This document shows positions 34,745 through 34,758 of a stretch of DNA of 34,758 nt, one piece after another. Origin of the DNA: Marinomonas agarivorans. GTDB lineage: Bacteria; Pseudomonadota; Gammaproteobacteria; Pseudomonadales; Marinomonadaceae. Where the stretch lies: assembly GCA_002173415.2 (NCBI GenBank), contig NHNK02000026.1, positions 1 to 34,758 on the forward strand. The letters are read 5' to 3'. The translations under genes and the position numbers were made by a program. The notes under the pieces were generated by a model. The model was not told the origin of the DNA and did not search any database. It saw only the letters and a program-made list of their open reading frames with translations. Within the stretch, counting starts at the first letter, position 1, and the number at the start of each line of letters is the position of its first letter.

Positions 34745-34758
34745 ATGAGCTATAAGCA
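34745..34758 (+). CDS. Start of a further gene cut by the window edge, possibly an IS30-type transposase
   Basis: ATG at 34745 opens a frame reading M-S-Y-K before the sequence ends. Many IS30-family transposases open with MSY and a basic residue, and the spacer before it (about 34660-34740) differs in texture from the AT-rich DNA on its left. It contains the inverted pair GGTGACG (34681-34687) and CGTCACC (34719-34725). Four residues are too few for a firm call. Confidence 0.25.

Overview
The window reads as chromosomal DNA of a marine gammaproteobacterium, most likely Marinomonas or a close relative in the Oceanospirillales. That placement is inference from protein resemblance (YdiJ, GlpG, YeaC, DUF2797 and PepN types), a moderate GC content judged by eye, and mostly housekeeping gene content. 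No rRNA, tRNA, CRISPR array or complete insertion sequence was seen.

Layout. (1) 1-6051, minus strand: the N-terminal 2017 codons of a giant two-partner-secretion exoprotein (CdiA/FhaB-like). The gene runs off the left edge, so any C-terminal toxin is not visible. (2) 6412-11383, minus strand: a B12-linked group of metH, a tightly coupled SRPBCC protein gene with a TTG start, and cobO, which has its own extended -10 promoter. (3) 11671-11991, plus strand: a small exported four-cysteine protein. It ends at a bidirectional terminator shared with the convergent pepN. (4) 12129-17788, minus strand: nadK, glpG-like rhomboid, yeaC-like, DUF2797, pepN, closely spaced and probably largely co-transcribed. 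(5) 17957-18862, minus strand: a D-cysteine desulfhydrase/ACC-deaminase-like gene whose leader carries an intrinsic terminator directly before the start codon. (6) 19055-22921, plus strand: ydiJ and a spermidine-synthase-like gene, convergent with pgm. (7) 24719-27214: a KAS III-like gene and a patatin-like gene, divergently transcribed. A nine-copy AAGGTC tract follows the patatin gene.

(8) 27420-32993 is the most interesting region. A sigma-54 activator (PAS, AAA+, Fis-type HTH) is divergent from cynS (cyanase), which is followed by an FNT-family anion channel and a membrane-anchored PP2C phosphatase/Ser-Thr kinase fusion. The divergent spacer holds a good GG-N10-GC sigma-54 promoter and, upstream of it, three copies of an AACGA-N4-TCGTT palindrome. 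This looks like a self-contained, sigma-54-controlled cyanate uptake and detoxification cassette. The FNT protein would be the channel and the phosphatase/kinase a possible regulator of it. The role of the FNT and the kinase in cyanate handling is inference.

(9) 33206-34758, plus strand: a PhnA/YjdM-like zinc-ribbon protein with a forced TTG start, then a markedly AT-rich HAD phosphatase, then the first codons of another gene (MSYK...), possibly an IS30-type transposase, cut by the right edge. Three separate short tandem repeats lie between 27.2 and 33.1 kb: a hexamer x9, an in-frame 15-bp repeat in the phosphatase domain, and a 16-bp repeat x3.
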